64,000 nt of DNA from Streptomyces sp. HNM0575 (GTDB lineage Bacteria; Actinomycetota; Actinomycetes; Streptomycetales; Streptomycetaceae). The notes beneath the pieces were generated by a model. That model was given only the letters and a program-made list of their open reading frames with translations, searched no databases and had not been told where the DNA came from. The DNA lies in assembly GCF_012726265.1 (NCBI RefSeq), contig NZ_JAASAG010000014.1:62001-126000 (forward strand), given 5' to 3'. The position numbers were made by a program, and so were the translations under genes. Positions 26,946 to 35,331 of this stretch are shown one piece after another (position 1 is the stretch's first letter; the number at the start of each line of letters is the position of its first letter).

Positions 26946-27050
26946 TCAGGCGAAATAACTGCATAACAGGGCGCATTCGGGGCCCTCACCCCGGATCGGC
27001 GCCTGAGGCAACAGACATCAGGCCGCTGTCCCCAACGGCGCTTGATCGTT

Positions 27051-27089
27051 GATCGCGCTGGACTCCGCCGGGTCCGGCGCGATCTTTTT
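27051..27089 (+). terminator. Intrinsic terminator downstream of bldC
   Basis: The arms 27051-27063 and 27072-27084 pair over 13 bp with one G-U pair, an 8-nt loop follows, and the stem ends in a run of five T (27085-27089). This is one of the few classical U-tract terminators in the window. Confidence 0.85.
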
Positions 27090-27090
27090 G

Positions 27091-27150
27091 TGTCCGGACC
27101 TGCCGTGTCCGGACTGGTCGTGCCCGGACCGGACGTGCCCGGACGGGCAT
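27091..27150. repeat. Four tandem imperfect 15-bp repeats
   Basis: Units of the form TGYCCGGACNNGNCG occur at 27091, 27106, 27121 and 27136, immediately after the bldC terminator. No gene covers them; any Cys-Pro-Asp repeat peptide in a translated frame would be a by-product. Confidence 0.75.
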
Positions 27151-27515
27151 GTTGCGGGCGCTCGCACCGTGCGGCCCGTGCTCTGTGCGGGGCCGGGGAG
27201 GGCCGGCGGGAGGGGTCCGCAAGGGGAGTGCGGGGCTCCGACTGTGGTCGCTGGATGGGGAGTTGGGGATCCGGCTACGTCTTGTGCGGACTGCCGTGGA
27301 GGACAAGGGAACGTAGTGCAATTGCACATATTAAATTGGCGCTTGATGAGAAGGGCGTAAGCTTCCCCACATCCGGAAGAAGGATGGTGACTCCCGTCAC
27401 ATCCGCTTCTGGTTGTACGGGACGGGCAGTCTGCGGTAAAGGGGCAGCCGTGGCGGTGCAGGGGTCGTCTGCTTCACAGCCGTCACCGAACGCCCTTATC
27501 CGGAACGGGCGTTGA
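27151..27515. other. Intergenic DNA between bldC and DUF6274 gene
   Basis: About 365 bp with no recognised gene, RNA or strong hairpin. Open frames here lack recognisable products and good ribosome binding sites. Confidence 0.4.
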
Positions 27516-27878
27516 CTACTTGGACGCGGAGATCCGCCGGGGCCTCGCTGCCCGTTCGCGCCGTTCGCCGGCCGGTGGCTCGCCTTCCCGGTCTCCGGCA
27601 GGCGCCGCGGGCGCTTCGTGGGCCGCCTCTCCTTCGGCTGCCGGCTCGGGCGATCCCTCGGGCGCTTCTCCGTACGGCTGGGCGTCGGGCTGCCCGTTTG
27701 GCTGCCCGTTTGGCTGCCCGTACGGCTCCTCCGGAGTGTGTTCGGTCGCCAGCCTCAACAGCCGGTGACAGACGGGGCAGTTGCGTGTCACATGCCGGTA
27801 GCGGGTGGCAGCGGCCAGGTGTGCTCGCAGAAGTGCCCTGGTCTCATGCCGCCGGGGGCCGCGCGGAGTTGTCCCCAT
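27516..27878 (-). CDS. DUF6274 small protein
   Basis: A 120-residue protein whose first half matches the Streptomyces DUF6274 type as I recall it: RHETRALLRAHLAAATRYRHVTRNCPVCHRLLRLA (two short runs around residues 10-45). A CPVCH element could bind zinc or be redox active. The second half is low complexity, with the repeat GQPN/GQPN/GQPD and a run of Ala/Pro/Glu ending in Arg-rich residues. The ATG at 27878 is preceded by GGGAGG. No function is known. It is convergent with bldC and downstream of a tRNA-Asp gene. Confidence 0.7.
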   Translation of the reverse strand: MGTTPRGPRRHETRALLRAHLAAATRYRHVTRNCPVCHRLLRLATEHTPEEPYGQPNGQPNGQPDAQPYGEAPEGSPEPAAEGEAAHEAPAAPAGDREGEPPAGERRERAARPRRISASK

Positions 27879-28262
27879 TCTTGCCCCACCTCCCAATACG
27901 AGAAGTACCGGGAGGACGGCGGAGCGTCAAGAAGCGCCGTACGGGGCGCAACGGCGCACGGGGCACGGCGCGCGGCCTCTTCCCTGCGTCTTCCTTGCGG
28001 GAACGCCTGAGCGCTCCTGTGCGGCGCTCTGAAGGCTGCTGACGGGGTATCAGCGGTCGGCCGGGCAATTGCCCGCTGCACGGGCCGCGCAGGCGCCTCA
28101 TGCGGGCACGGAGGCGCCGGGGCGGGAGCGATGGCCCGTACGCGACGGCGACGGCCCGTACGGCGGCCACCGGGCGCACACAGCCGAGCGGCCCGCTCCC
28201 GAAGTACGGGGAACGGGCCGCTCGTTCGTCTCGCGCTGCCGTGTGGCTCTTGCGAACTGCTG
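27879..28262. other. Intergenic DNA upstream of DUF6274 gene
   Basis: About 385 bp separating tRNA-Asp from the DUF6274 gene. It should carry that gene's promoter. The part next to the tRNA (28125-28240) is rich in short inverted repeats such as CCCGTACG/CGTACGGG but no single strong hairpin was defined. Confidence 0.4.
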
Positions 28263-28337
28263 CGGTCCTGACGGGATTTGAACCCGCGGCCTCCACCTTG
28301 ACAGGGTGGCGAGCACTCCAAACTGCTCCACAGGACC
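28263..28337 (-). tRNA. tRNA-Asp (GUC), copy 1
   Basis: The minus-strand cloverleaf has acceptor GGTCCTG/CAGGACC, anticodon loop CTGTCAA (anticodon GTC), T-loop GTTCAAAT and discriminator G. CCA is not encoded. The sequence is identical to the tRNA-Asp at 37625-37699. Confidence 0.97.
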
Positions 28338-28464
28338 TTGGTGACGCACCCGGCTCGCGGGTGCGGACGAGACTCTACAGCAGCCTCCACGAGCGGCGCG
28401 AACTCACTTTCCGCGACCGCCTCGTCACCGCAAACGGCGCGGCCCCGCCTCGGTGCGTGGCCGG

Positions 28465-31400
28465 TCAGGGCGCCGCCGCGTCCACCGCCTTCATGATCCG
28501 CTTGTCCGAGACCGGATGAGCCGTGCCCAGGGCGTGCGCGAAGTAGCTGACGCGCAGCTCCTCGATCATCCAGCGCACGTCCAGCGCCGCCTGCGGCACG
28601 GGCCTCCCGGAGGGGAACTGCTCGAGCAGCCACAGGTATTCGTCCTGCATCTCCTTCACCTTGGCCATCCGCGTACGGTCCCGCTCCGCGTTGTTCGGCA
28701 TCTGCGTCAGGCGGCGGTCGGCGGCGACGAGGTAGCGCAGCAGGTCGGGCAGGCGCGCCGTGCCGTGCCGGGTGACGAAGCCGGGGCAGACCAGGCCGGC
28801 CAGCTGCTGCCGTACGTCCTCGGCGGACTCGGCGAGGGCCGGACTCGTGATGCCGTTCAGCCGCTGCTCGCAGGAGTGCCAGGCGGCGAGCACCTCCTGG
28901 ACCTGCTTGACGGTCTTGAGGGTGACGTCGATCAGGTCCGTGCGTACGGCGTCGAAGAGCTTGCGGAAGGCCTCCTCGTCCCAGGCCGGGCCGCCGTTCG
29001 CCGCGACGAGCCGGTCGGCGGCGGCCGTGACGCAGTCCTCGAAGAGGGCCTGCACGCTGCCGTGCGGTGAGCGCGAGAGGGCGAGCTTCTGGGGGTTGGA
29101 GAGCTTCGAGGCGGCGAACCTGGCGGGATCGAAGGGGATGTTGAGCAGGATCAGGCGACGCGTGCCGCGCCACATCGCCTGCTGCTGCTCGGCCTCCGTG
29201 TCGAAGAGATGAACGGACACGGAGTCGCCGTCGTCGACCAGCGCCGGATACGCCTTCACGGGCTGGCCGCCCCGCCGGGTCTCGAAGATCCGGGGGAGGG
29301 TGCCGAGCGACGACCAGTCGGTGAGGCCCGTACGGGAGGAGAGGGCGGGCGGCGCGGCCTGTCCGGCGGCGCCGGCGACGGCATCGTCCGCGCCACCGCC
29401 GCCGGCCGTGGCGCTTGTCTTCTCCGCACTCCGCTTCCCGGGCCCGGGCCCGCCGCCCCGCCGCCCGCGTCCCGACGACTCGAAGGCGCGGGCGATCGCG
29501 GCCTGCGTCTTGTCCCGCAGCCGGTGCTGCAACTCCTCCAGGTCCTTGGACTCGGCCACCGTGCGGCGGCGCTCGTCCGTGACCCGGAAGGTGATCTTGA
29601 GATGGTCGGGGACCTTCGAGAGGTCGAAGTCGCCCGCCTCGAAGGGCACTCCGACCATCCGCCGCAGCTCCCGCGCGAGCGCGGAGGTCAGCGGCTCCCC
29701 GCCCGGCTCGGCCGCGCGCAGGAAGCGGGCGGCGAAGTCCGGCGCCGGTACGTAGTGACGCCGTACGGCCTTGGGCAGGGAGCGGATCAGCTCGGTGACC
29801 AGGGCGTGCCGCAGGCCCGGGATCTGCCAGTCGAATCCGCCGGGCTCGCCCTGGGGGGACCCCCAGGCGGGCGCTACCTGGTTGAGGATCTGGAGCGGTA
29901 CGTGCACGGTCACGCCGTCCGCGTCCGTACCGGGCTCGAACTGGTAGGTCACCCGCAGCGACAGCTCGCCCTGCTGCCACACGTCCGGGTAGTCGGTGCG
30001 GCTGATCTCCTCCGCCTGCTCGTTGATGAGCATCGACTTCTCGAAGTTGAGCAGATCGGGGTCCTCGCGCCGCTGCCTCTTCCACCAGGAGTCGAAGTGG
30101 GCGCCGGAGACGACGTCCGAGGGGAGGCGCTCGTCGTAGAACTCGTACAGCGTCTCGTCGTCGACGAGGATGTCGCGGCGGCGCGCACGGTGCTCCAACT
30201 CCTCAACCTCGTCGAGGAGTTTGCGATTGTCATGGAAGAAACGGTGCTGGGTGCGCCAGTCGCCCTCGACGAGCGCGTGCCGGATGAACAGATCGCGGGA
30301 CGTCTCCGGGTCGATCCGCCCGTAGTGGACCTTGCGCTGTGCGACGAGGGGCACGCCGTAGAGCGTCACCCGCTCGTACGCCATCACGGCCGCCTGCTTC
30401 TGCTCCCAGTGCGGCTCGCTGTAGGTCCGCTTGACCAGGTGCTCGGCGAGGGGCTCGATCCACTCCGGCTCGACCTTGGCGTTGACACGGGCCCACAGCC
30501 GCGACGTCTCCACCAGCTCGGCGGACATCAGCCAGCGCGGCTGCTTCTTGAAGAGCGACGAGCCGGGGAAGACCGCGAACTTGGCGCTGCGCGCGCCCAG
30601 ATACTCGTTCTTGTCGGTGTCCTTGAGGCCGACGTGGGAGAGGAGACCGGCGAGCAGCGACTGGTGCACGGCGTCGGCCGGCGCCTCCTGCGAGGACGAG
30701 GCCGGCAGGATGTCCATCGTCTTCGCGACCTGGCGCAGCTGCGCGCAGATGTCCTGCCACTCCCGTATACGCAGGTAGTTGAGGTACTCCGCCTTGCACA
30801 TGCGGCGGAACGCCGAGGAGGACAGCTCCCGCTGGCGCTCCCGTACGTACCGCCACAGGTTGAGGAAGGCGAGGAAGTCGCTGCCCTCCTCGCGGAAGCG
30901 TGCGTGGTGCTGGTCGGCCTGCTGCTGTTTGTCGGACGGGCGTTCGCGGGGGTCCTGGATGGACAGCGCCGCGACGATCACCATCACCTCGCGTACGCAG
31001 CCGTTGCGTTCGGCCTCCAGCACCATGCGGGCCAGGCGGGGGTCGACGGGGAGCTGGGCGAGCCTGCGGCCGGTGCGGGTGAGCCGGCTGCCGCCCTTCG
31101 GGGCGCGGTCGGCGCCGGAGGTGGAGGCGGCGCCGGTGGCGGTGGCGGAGGCGGCGGTCGGGGTGTCGAACGCGTGCAGCTCTTCGAGGAGTTGGACGCC
31201 CGCCTTGATGCTGCGGCGGTCGGGAGGATCGATGAACGGGAACTTCTCGATGTCGCCGAGGCCGGCCGCGGTCATCTGGAGGATCACGGAGGCGAGATTC
31301 GTACGGAGGATCTCGGCGTCCGTGAACTCCGGGCGTGAGAGGAAGTCCTCCTCCGAGTACAGCCGGATGCAGATTCCGTCGGACGTACGGCCGCAACGGC

Positions 31401-32655
31401 CCTTCCGCTGGTCGGCGCTGGCGCGGCTGACGGGCTCGATGGGCAGCCGCTGGACCTTGGTCCGGTGGCTGTAGCGGGAGATGCGGGCGGTGCCCGGGTC
31501 CACCACGTACTTGATGCCGGGGACGGTGAGGGACGTCTCGGCGACGTTCGTGGCCAGCACGACCCGGCGTCCCGAGTGGCGCTGGAAGACCCGGTGCTGT
31601 TCGGCGTGGGAGAGGCGGGCGTAGAGGGGGAGGACCTCCGTGCCGCCGCCGCGTGCGGTGCCGGCGCGGGCGATGCGTTTCTCCAGAGCGTCCGCGGTGT
31701 CGCGGATCTCGCGCTCGCCGGAGAGGAAGACGAGGATGTCGCCGGGGCCCTCGGCCTGCAACTCGTCGACCGCGTCGCAGATCGCCGTGACCTGGTCGCG
31801 GTCCTTCTCGTCCGCGGAGGCACCACCCTGGCCTCCGGGCCCGGGTGAATCCTCTTCGAGCAGCGGCCTGTAGCGCACCTCCACCGGATACGTACGCCCG
31901 CTTACCTCGACGATCGGGGCGTCGCCGAAGTGCCGGGAGAAGCGCTCGGGATCGATCGTCGCGGAGGTGATGACGACCTTCAACTCCGGGCGTCTGGGCA
32001 GCAGTTGCGCCAGATAGCCGAGCAGGAAGTCGATGTTGAGGCTTCGCTCGTGCGCCTCGTCGATGATGATCGTGTCGTACTGGCGCAGCTCCCGGTCCTG
32101 CTGGATCTCGGCGAGCAGGATGCCGTCCGTCATCAGCTTGACCAGCGTGCGCTCACCGACCTGGTCGGTGAAGCGGACCTTCCAGCCGACGGCCTCGCCG
32201 AGCGGGGTCCGCAGCTCCTCGGCGACGCGCTCGGCGACCGTGCGGGCCGCGAGGCGGCGGGGCTGGGTGTGGCCGATGACGCCGTGGACGCCGCGGCCGA
32301 GCTCCATGCAGATCTTCGGGATCTGCGTCGTCTTGCCCGAACCGGTCTCGCCCGCGACGATCACGACCTGGTGGTCCCGTATCGCCTCCAGGATCTCGTC
32401 CTTCTTGCCGCTGACCGGCAGCTGCTCGGGATACGTGATCGCGGGCAGCGACTCGCGGCGCCCGGCGACCCTCAGCTCGGACTCGTCCATGGCGGCCGAG
32501 ATCTCGTCGAGGACGGCGGCCCGGGCATCGGGCTTACGGATCTTGCGTACGCCCTCCAGGCGGCGGCCGAGCCGCTGCCGGTCGCGCAGCATCAGCCCGG
32601 GCAGGCGCTCGCGCAGAGCGTCGAAGGACGGGGAGGGGGACGTGGAAGTCGGCAT
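28465..32655 (-). CDS. hrpA: DEAH-box RNA helicase HrpA-like
   Basis: A 1396-residue helicase of the HrpA/DHX family, which unwinds RNA and RNA-DNA structures and affects translation and mRNA processing. In order it shows Walker A VIVAGETGSGKTTQIPK (about 100-115), the DEAH box IIIDEAHERS, motif III VVITSATIDPERFSRHF, the motif IV region VFLSGEREI and motif VI QRKGRCGRTSDG. A winged-helix/ratchet and OB-fold region follow, with a long C-terminal DUF3418 domain (about 900-1390) typical of HrpA. A low-complexity Ala/Gly/Thr segment interrupts the middle (around 540-570). The ATG at 32655 begins PTSTSPSPSFDALRERL; a much longer in-frame extension upstream overlaps the divergent promoter and is not used. 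Confidence 0.93.
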   Translation of the reverse strand: MPTSTSPSPSFDALRERLPGLMLRDRQRLGRRLEGVRKIRKPDARAAVLDEISAAMDESELRVAGRRESLPAITYPEQLPVSGKKDEILEAIRDHQVVIVAGETGSGKTTQIPKICMELGRGVHGVIGHTQPRRLAARTVAERVAEELRTPLGEAVGWKVRFTDQVGERTLVKLMTDGILLAEIQQDRELRQYDTIIIDEAHERSLNIDFLLGYLAQLLPRRPELKVVITSATIDPERFSRHFGDAPIVEVSGRTYPVEVRYRPLLEEDSPGPGGQGGASADEKDRDQVTAICDAVDELQAEGPGDILVFLSGEREIRDTADALEKRIARAGTARGGGTEVLPLYARLSHAEQHRVFQRHSGRRVVLATNVAETSLTVPGIKYVVDPGTARISRYSHRTKVQRLPIEPVSRASADQRKGRCGRTSDGICIRLYSEEDFLSRPEFTDAEILRTNLASVILQMTAAGLGDIEKFPFIDPPDRRSIKAGVQLLEELHAFDTPTAASATATGAASTSGADRAPKGGSRLTRTGRRLAQLPVDPRLARMVLEAERNGCVREVMVIVAALSIQDPRERPSDKQQQADQHHARFREEGSDFLAFLNLWRYVRERQRELSSSAFRRMCKAEYLNYLRIREWQDICAQLRQVAKTMDILPASSSQEAPADAVHQSLLAGLLSHVGLKDTDKNEYLGARSAKFAVFPGSSLFKKQPRWLMSAELVETSRLWARVNAKVEPEWIEPLAEHLVKRTYSEPHWEQKQAAVMAYERVTLYGVPLVAQRKVHYGRIDPETSRDLFIRHALVEGDWRTQHRFFHDNRKLLDEVEELEHRARRRDILVDDETLYEFYDERLPSDVVSGAHFDSWWKRQRREDPDLLNFEKSMLINEQAEEISRTDYPDVWQQGELSLRVTYQFEPGTDADGVTVHVPLQILNQVAPAWGSPQGEPGGFDWQIPGLRHALVTELIRSLPKAVRRHYVPAPDFAARFLRAAEPGGEPLTSALARELRRMVGVPFEAGDFDLSKVPDHLKITFRVTDERRRTVAESKDLEELQHRLRDKTQAAIARAFESSGRGRRGGGPGPGKRSAEKTSATAGGGGADDAVAGAAGQAAPPALSSRTGLTDWSSLGTLPRIFETRRGGQPVKAYPALVDDGDSVSVHLFDTEAEQQQAMWRGTRRLILLNIPFDPARFAASKLSNPQKLALSRSPHGSVQALFEDCVTAAADRLVAANGGPAWDEEAFRKLFDAVRTDLIDVTLKTVKQVQEVLAAWHSCEQRLNGITSPALAESAEDVRQQLAGLVCPGFVTRHGTARLPDLLRYLVAADRRLTQMPNNAERDRTRMAKVKEMQDEYLWLLEQFPSGRPVPQAALDVRWMIEELRVSYFAHALGTAHPVSDKRIMKAVDAAAP

Positions 32656-32749
32656 ACGGGCTCCAGGATCGCACTTCCGCGAATCGACGGGCCAACGGAT
32701 TACCCGAGGCGGGGATGAATGCGGGCAAACCGGTCCTAGAGTGACGATC

Positions 32750-33985
32750 ATGAGCGAGCAGCAGGAGCCGGGGTCCGGCGGGTCCGAGTCAGGGGGACCG
32801 CAGTTCGGGGGATCGGATCGGGGGCCGGATTCCGGCGGATCCGGGTCCTGCCGGTCCGGGTCCGGGTCCGGGTCCGGCGGGTCTGCGCGGCGGGGTTCGG
32901 AGTCGCGGGGGTCCGGGGCACATGGGGCCGAGCCGAGGGGGTCCGAGGCGCACGGTGCGCGGTGCGTGGAGGAGCCCCGCCACGGTCTGCGTGCACGGTG
33001 GCGGATCTTCACGCACACGCCGTTCTTCCCGGCGACCGTGCTGGCGCTCATCATCGCCGCGGCGGCCGGCCTCTTCGCGGGCTCGTACACCTACGCCATG
33101 GCCGACCCCACTCCCCGCAACATCCCGGCGGCCGTACAGGGCGACGCCGACGACGTACGCGGCGTCCGCCCCTTCATCGGCGCCCTGGAGAAGGGCCTCG
33201 GCTCGTCGCTGAAGATCCACCGCTACCGTACGTTCGCCCAGGCCGAGCAAGCCGTCGAGGAGCAGCAGGTGTTCGCGGTGCTGAGGCCGCGGGCGCACGG
33301 CCGGGTCGAGCTGGGCCTCTCCAGCGCCGCCGGCGCCTCCGTGGCGGAGGTGCTTCAGCAGACGGCGCCGAAGGCGGGCCGCAAGACGGGCGTGGAGGTG
33401 ACCGTCAGGGATCTCAAGCCGCTGGGCAAGGGCGACCCGCGCGGTCTGACGATCTTCTACATGACGCTCGCCGCCGACATCATCGGCTTCATCGGCGCGA
33501 TCCAGCTCAGCGTCAACGTGCCGGATCTGCGGCCGCTGCCGCGCATCCTGTTCGTCGCCGCCTACGCGCTGCTCGGCGGCTTCGTCATCGCGGCGATGGT
33601 CGGCTGGCTGATCGGCGCGGTGCGACTCCCGTTCGTGCACTCGTGGTTGATCCTCACGCTGACGATGTTCACGTCGGCGATGGTCTTCCTGATGTTCAAC
33701 ACCCTCATCGGGCGGTGGGCGATGATCCCCACCTGGTTGCTGATGGTGCTGCTCGGCAATCCGTCCTCCGGCGGCGCGGTCTCGTGGCCGCTGCTCCCTT
33801 CCGCGCTGGGCACGGTCGGGCGCTGGCTGCCGCCGGGTGCGTCCGTCAACGCCCAGCACACGGCCGTCTACTTCCCGGGCAATCAGCATGCGCTGCCGTA
33901 TCTGGTGCTCGCGGCGTGGGCGCTGGCGGGGCTTGCCGTCTTCCTCAGACTGGACGAACGGCTGCGGCGGGCCCCCGGCCGTTGA
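32750..33985 (+). CDS. ABC-2/YhgE-like membrane protein
   Basis: A 411-residue membrane protein. The N-terminal 80 residues are a disordered Gly/Ser/Arg-rich tail. A first membrane segment follows (FFPATVLALIIAAAAGLFAGSYTYA, about 95-120), then an extracytoplasmic domain of about 130 residues and five or six membrane segments (FIGAIQ... to LVLAAWALAGLAVFL). This layout matches the DUF3533/YhgE-Pip branch of ABC-2 permeases, which lack their own ATPase. It is divergent from hrpA with a 94-bp promoter region. The ribosome binding site is weak. No substrate can be inferred. A perfect hairpin spans its stop codon. Confidence 0.75.
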   Translation: MSEQQEPGSGGSESGGPQFGGSDRGPDSGGSGSCRSGSGSGSGGSARRGSESRGSGAHGAEPRGSEAHGARCVEEPRHGLRARWRIFTHTPFFPATVLALIIAAAAGLFAGSYTYAMADPTPRNIPAAVQGDADDVRGVRPFIGALEKGLGSSLKIHRYRTFAQAEQAVEEQQVFAVLRPRAHGRVELGLSSAAGASVAEVLQQTAPKAGRKTGVEVTVRDLKPLGKGDPRGLTIFYMTLAADIIGFIGAIQLSVNVPDLRPLPRILFVAAYALLGGFVIAAMVGWLIGAVRLPFVHSWLILTLTMFTSAMVFLMFNTLIGRWAMIPTWLLMVLLGNPSSGGAVSWPLLPSALGTVGRWLPPGASVNAQHTAVYFPGNQHALPYLVLAAWALAGLAVFLRLDERLRRAPGR

Positions 33986-33996
33986 GCCGGGGGCCC
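33969..33996 (+). terminator. Terminator hairpin containing the stop codon
   Basis: An 11-bp perfect stem (GGGCCCCCGGC at 33969-33979; GCCGGGGGCCC at 33986-33996) has the loop CGTTGA, in which TGA is the stop codon of the YhgE-like gene. The left arm is therefore coding sequence. It also lies at the convergent end of the sphingomyelinase-like gene. Confidence 0.8.
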
Positions 33997-34040
33997 GTTC
34001 CGTGCTCCCGGTCGGGGGGCAGTTCCGTGCTCCCGCTCCG

Positions 34041-35093
34041 TTACGAGGCGGGCCCGGCGATCACCGGATAGTGGTCCGAGAGATTCGTGAACGTGCCCTC
34101 CGAGGTCGTCCAGGGCGCGCACTCCTCCTTGATCACCTCGTTCTGCCAACCGGACGGCCGCGCATGCCCGTTGCGGTGCAGCACGTAGTCGAGATCGGAC
34201 CGGCCGCCGTCCGGGTCGCGTCCGTGGGCGATCGAGTTCTCCTGGTTGTCGGAGGAGTAGGGGTGTCCGGTACGCGCGTCGGCGGGTGCCAGGTCCGCGT
34301 TCGCGAGCATCTCCCCGTACTCGTCGCCCCGCGAGTCCGTGTTGAAGTCGCCCGCGACCATGACCTCTTCGTCCGCCGGGATCTTCTTCTCGTCCAGGAA
34401 CGAGTCGATCGCACGGAACTGCTCGGCTCGCGTCTTCCGCGTCTCGCCGTCCCCGCACGCCGAGTCGCCCGCCTGCACGTGCGTGCCGACGACGTGCACC
34501 TTCGTGCCGTTCACATCGAGCACGGCATACACGAAGCCCTTGTTGGACAGATAGTCCGCGCCGCAGCCGTGGTCGTACACGAACTGTTCCTTGTGGACGA
34601 CGGGCCACTTGCTGAGGATCGTCACGCCGCCGTCCTCGGGCGCGATGTCGGACCATGAGCCGCCCGTCGCGTCCCAGCCGTCCTTGCTCCTGCCCAGCAC
34701 CGGAGTCTGGTACGGGTACTGCCCGGCGGCCTTCTCCTGGAGCTTGTCGGACACGGAGTTCTCGAACGCCTCCTGGAGCACGACCACGTCGTTGCCCTGG
34801 AAGAAGTCCGCGTCGGGGATCGCGTCGCCCCTGTGGTCCTGGCCCCAGTTCGGGTAGATGAGCTTGTTGAACAGGAAGGTGTTGTAGGTGAGCACCTTCA
34901 GGGCCGGGGGCCCGGCCGCCCGGGGCTGCTCCCCGGGCGCAGCGGTCGCGGACGAGCCGGTGGCGAGGAGTACCGACGCCGCCAGCACGGCGGCCGCGGC
35001 AAGTCCCTTGACGCGACGGGCTCTTGGGGACCTGCGTGGTGGGGGCTCGGCGTTGGCGGGCTCCGGTGTGGGGGATGCCGCTGAGGGTCGCAT
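34041..35093 (-). CDS. Secreted sphingomyelinase-like endonuclease/exonuclease/phosphatase
   Basis: A 350-residue exported phosphodiesterase of the EEP fold, close to bacterial neutral sphingomyelinase/phospholipase C (beta-toxin type). An unusually long charged n-region (1-30) leads to a hydrophobic core AAAAVLAASVLLATG and cleavage near residue 52. Active-site elements are LTYNTFLFN (Asn), VVLQEAFEN (metal-binding Glu), GTHVQA (His), AGDFNTDS (Asp and Asn) and the terminal SDHYPV (Asp-His pair). These match the Mg-dependent sphingomyelinase pattern. It would act outside the cell on sphingomyelin or related lipids or phosphodiesters. Ribosome binding site GGGAGA precedes the ATG. It is divergent from the FG-GAP gene. 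Confidence 0.9.
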   Translation of the reverse strand: MRPSAASPTPEPANAEPPPRRSPRARRVKGLAAAAVLAASVLLATGSSATAAPGEQPRAAGPPALKVLTYNTFLFNKLIYPNWGQDHRGDAIPDADFFQGNDVVVLQEAFENSVSDKLQEKAAGQYPYQTPVLGRSKDGWDATGGSWSDIAPEDGGVTILSKWPVVHKEQFVYDHGCGADYLSNKGFVYAVLDVNGTKVHVVGTHVQAGDSACGDGETRKTRAEQFRAIDSFLDEKKIPADEEVMVAGDFNTDSRGDEYGEMLANADLAPADARTGHPYSSDNQENSIAHGRDPDGGRSDLDYVLHRNGHARPSGWQNEVIKEECAPWTTSEGTFTNLSDHYPVIAGPAS

Positions 35094-35331
35094 GTTCGTC
35101 TCCCGTGGGGGGTGAGGGATACGTACGAGGCACATCCAAGCAAGCAGGCTTGATTCGTGTAACCGTCCTCGCACGCCAAAGTCCCCTCGCGGTCCGGGAC
35201 TCGAGGTCCGGAATCATCCCTGTCGGTACGTTTTCCGGCTCGATGACCCCTTGTACAACTTTCCGTGCCCATCGCGAGTCTCACTTGCGTACCGGCGCCC
35301 CCAGGGCGCCTCGGGGGGACTTGGAGGGGAC

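Noticed and set aside
32656..33090. 145-codon N-terminal extension of hrpA
   Set aside because: It is antisense to the Gly/Ser tail of the divergent membrane-protein gene, and the helicase family begins near the ATG at 32655.
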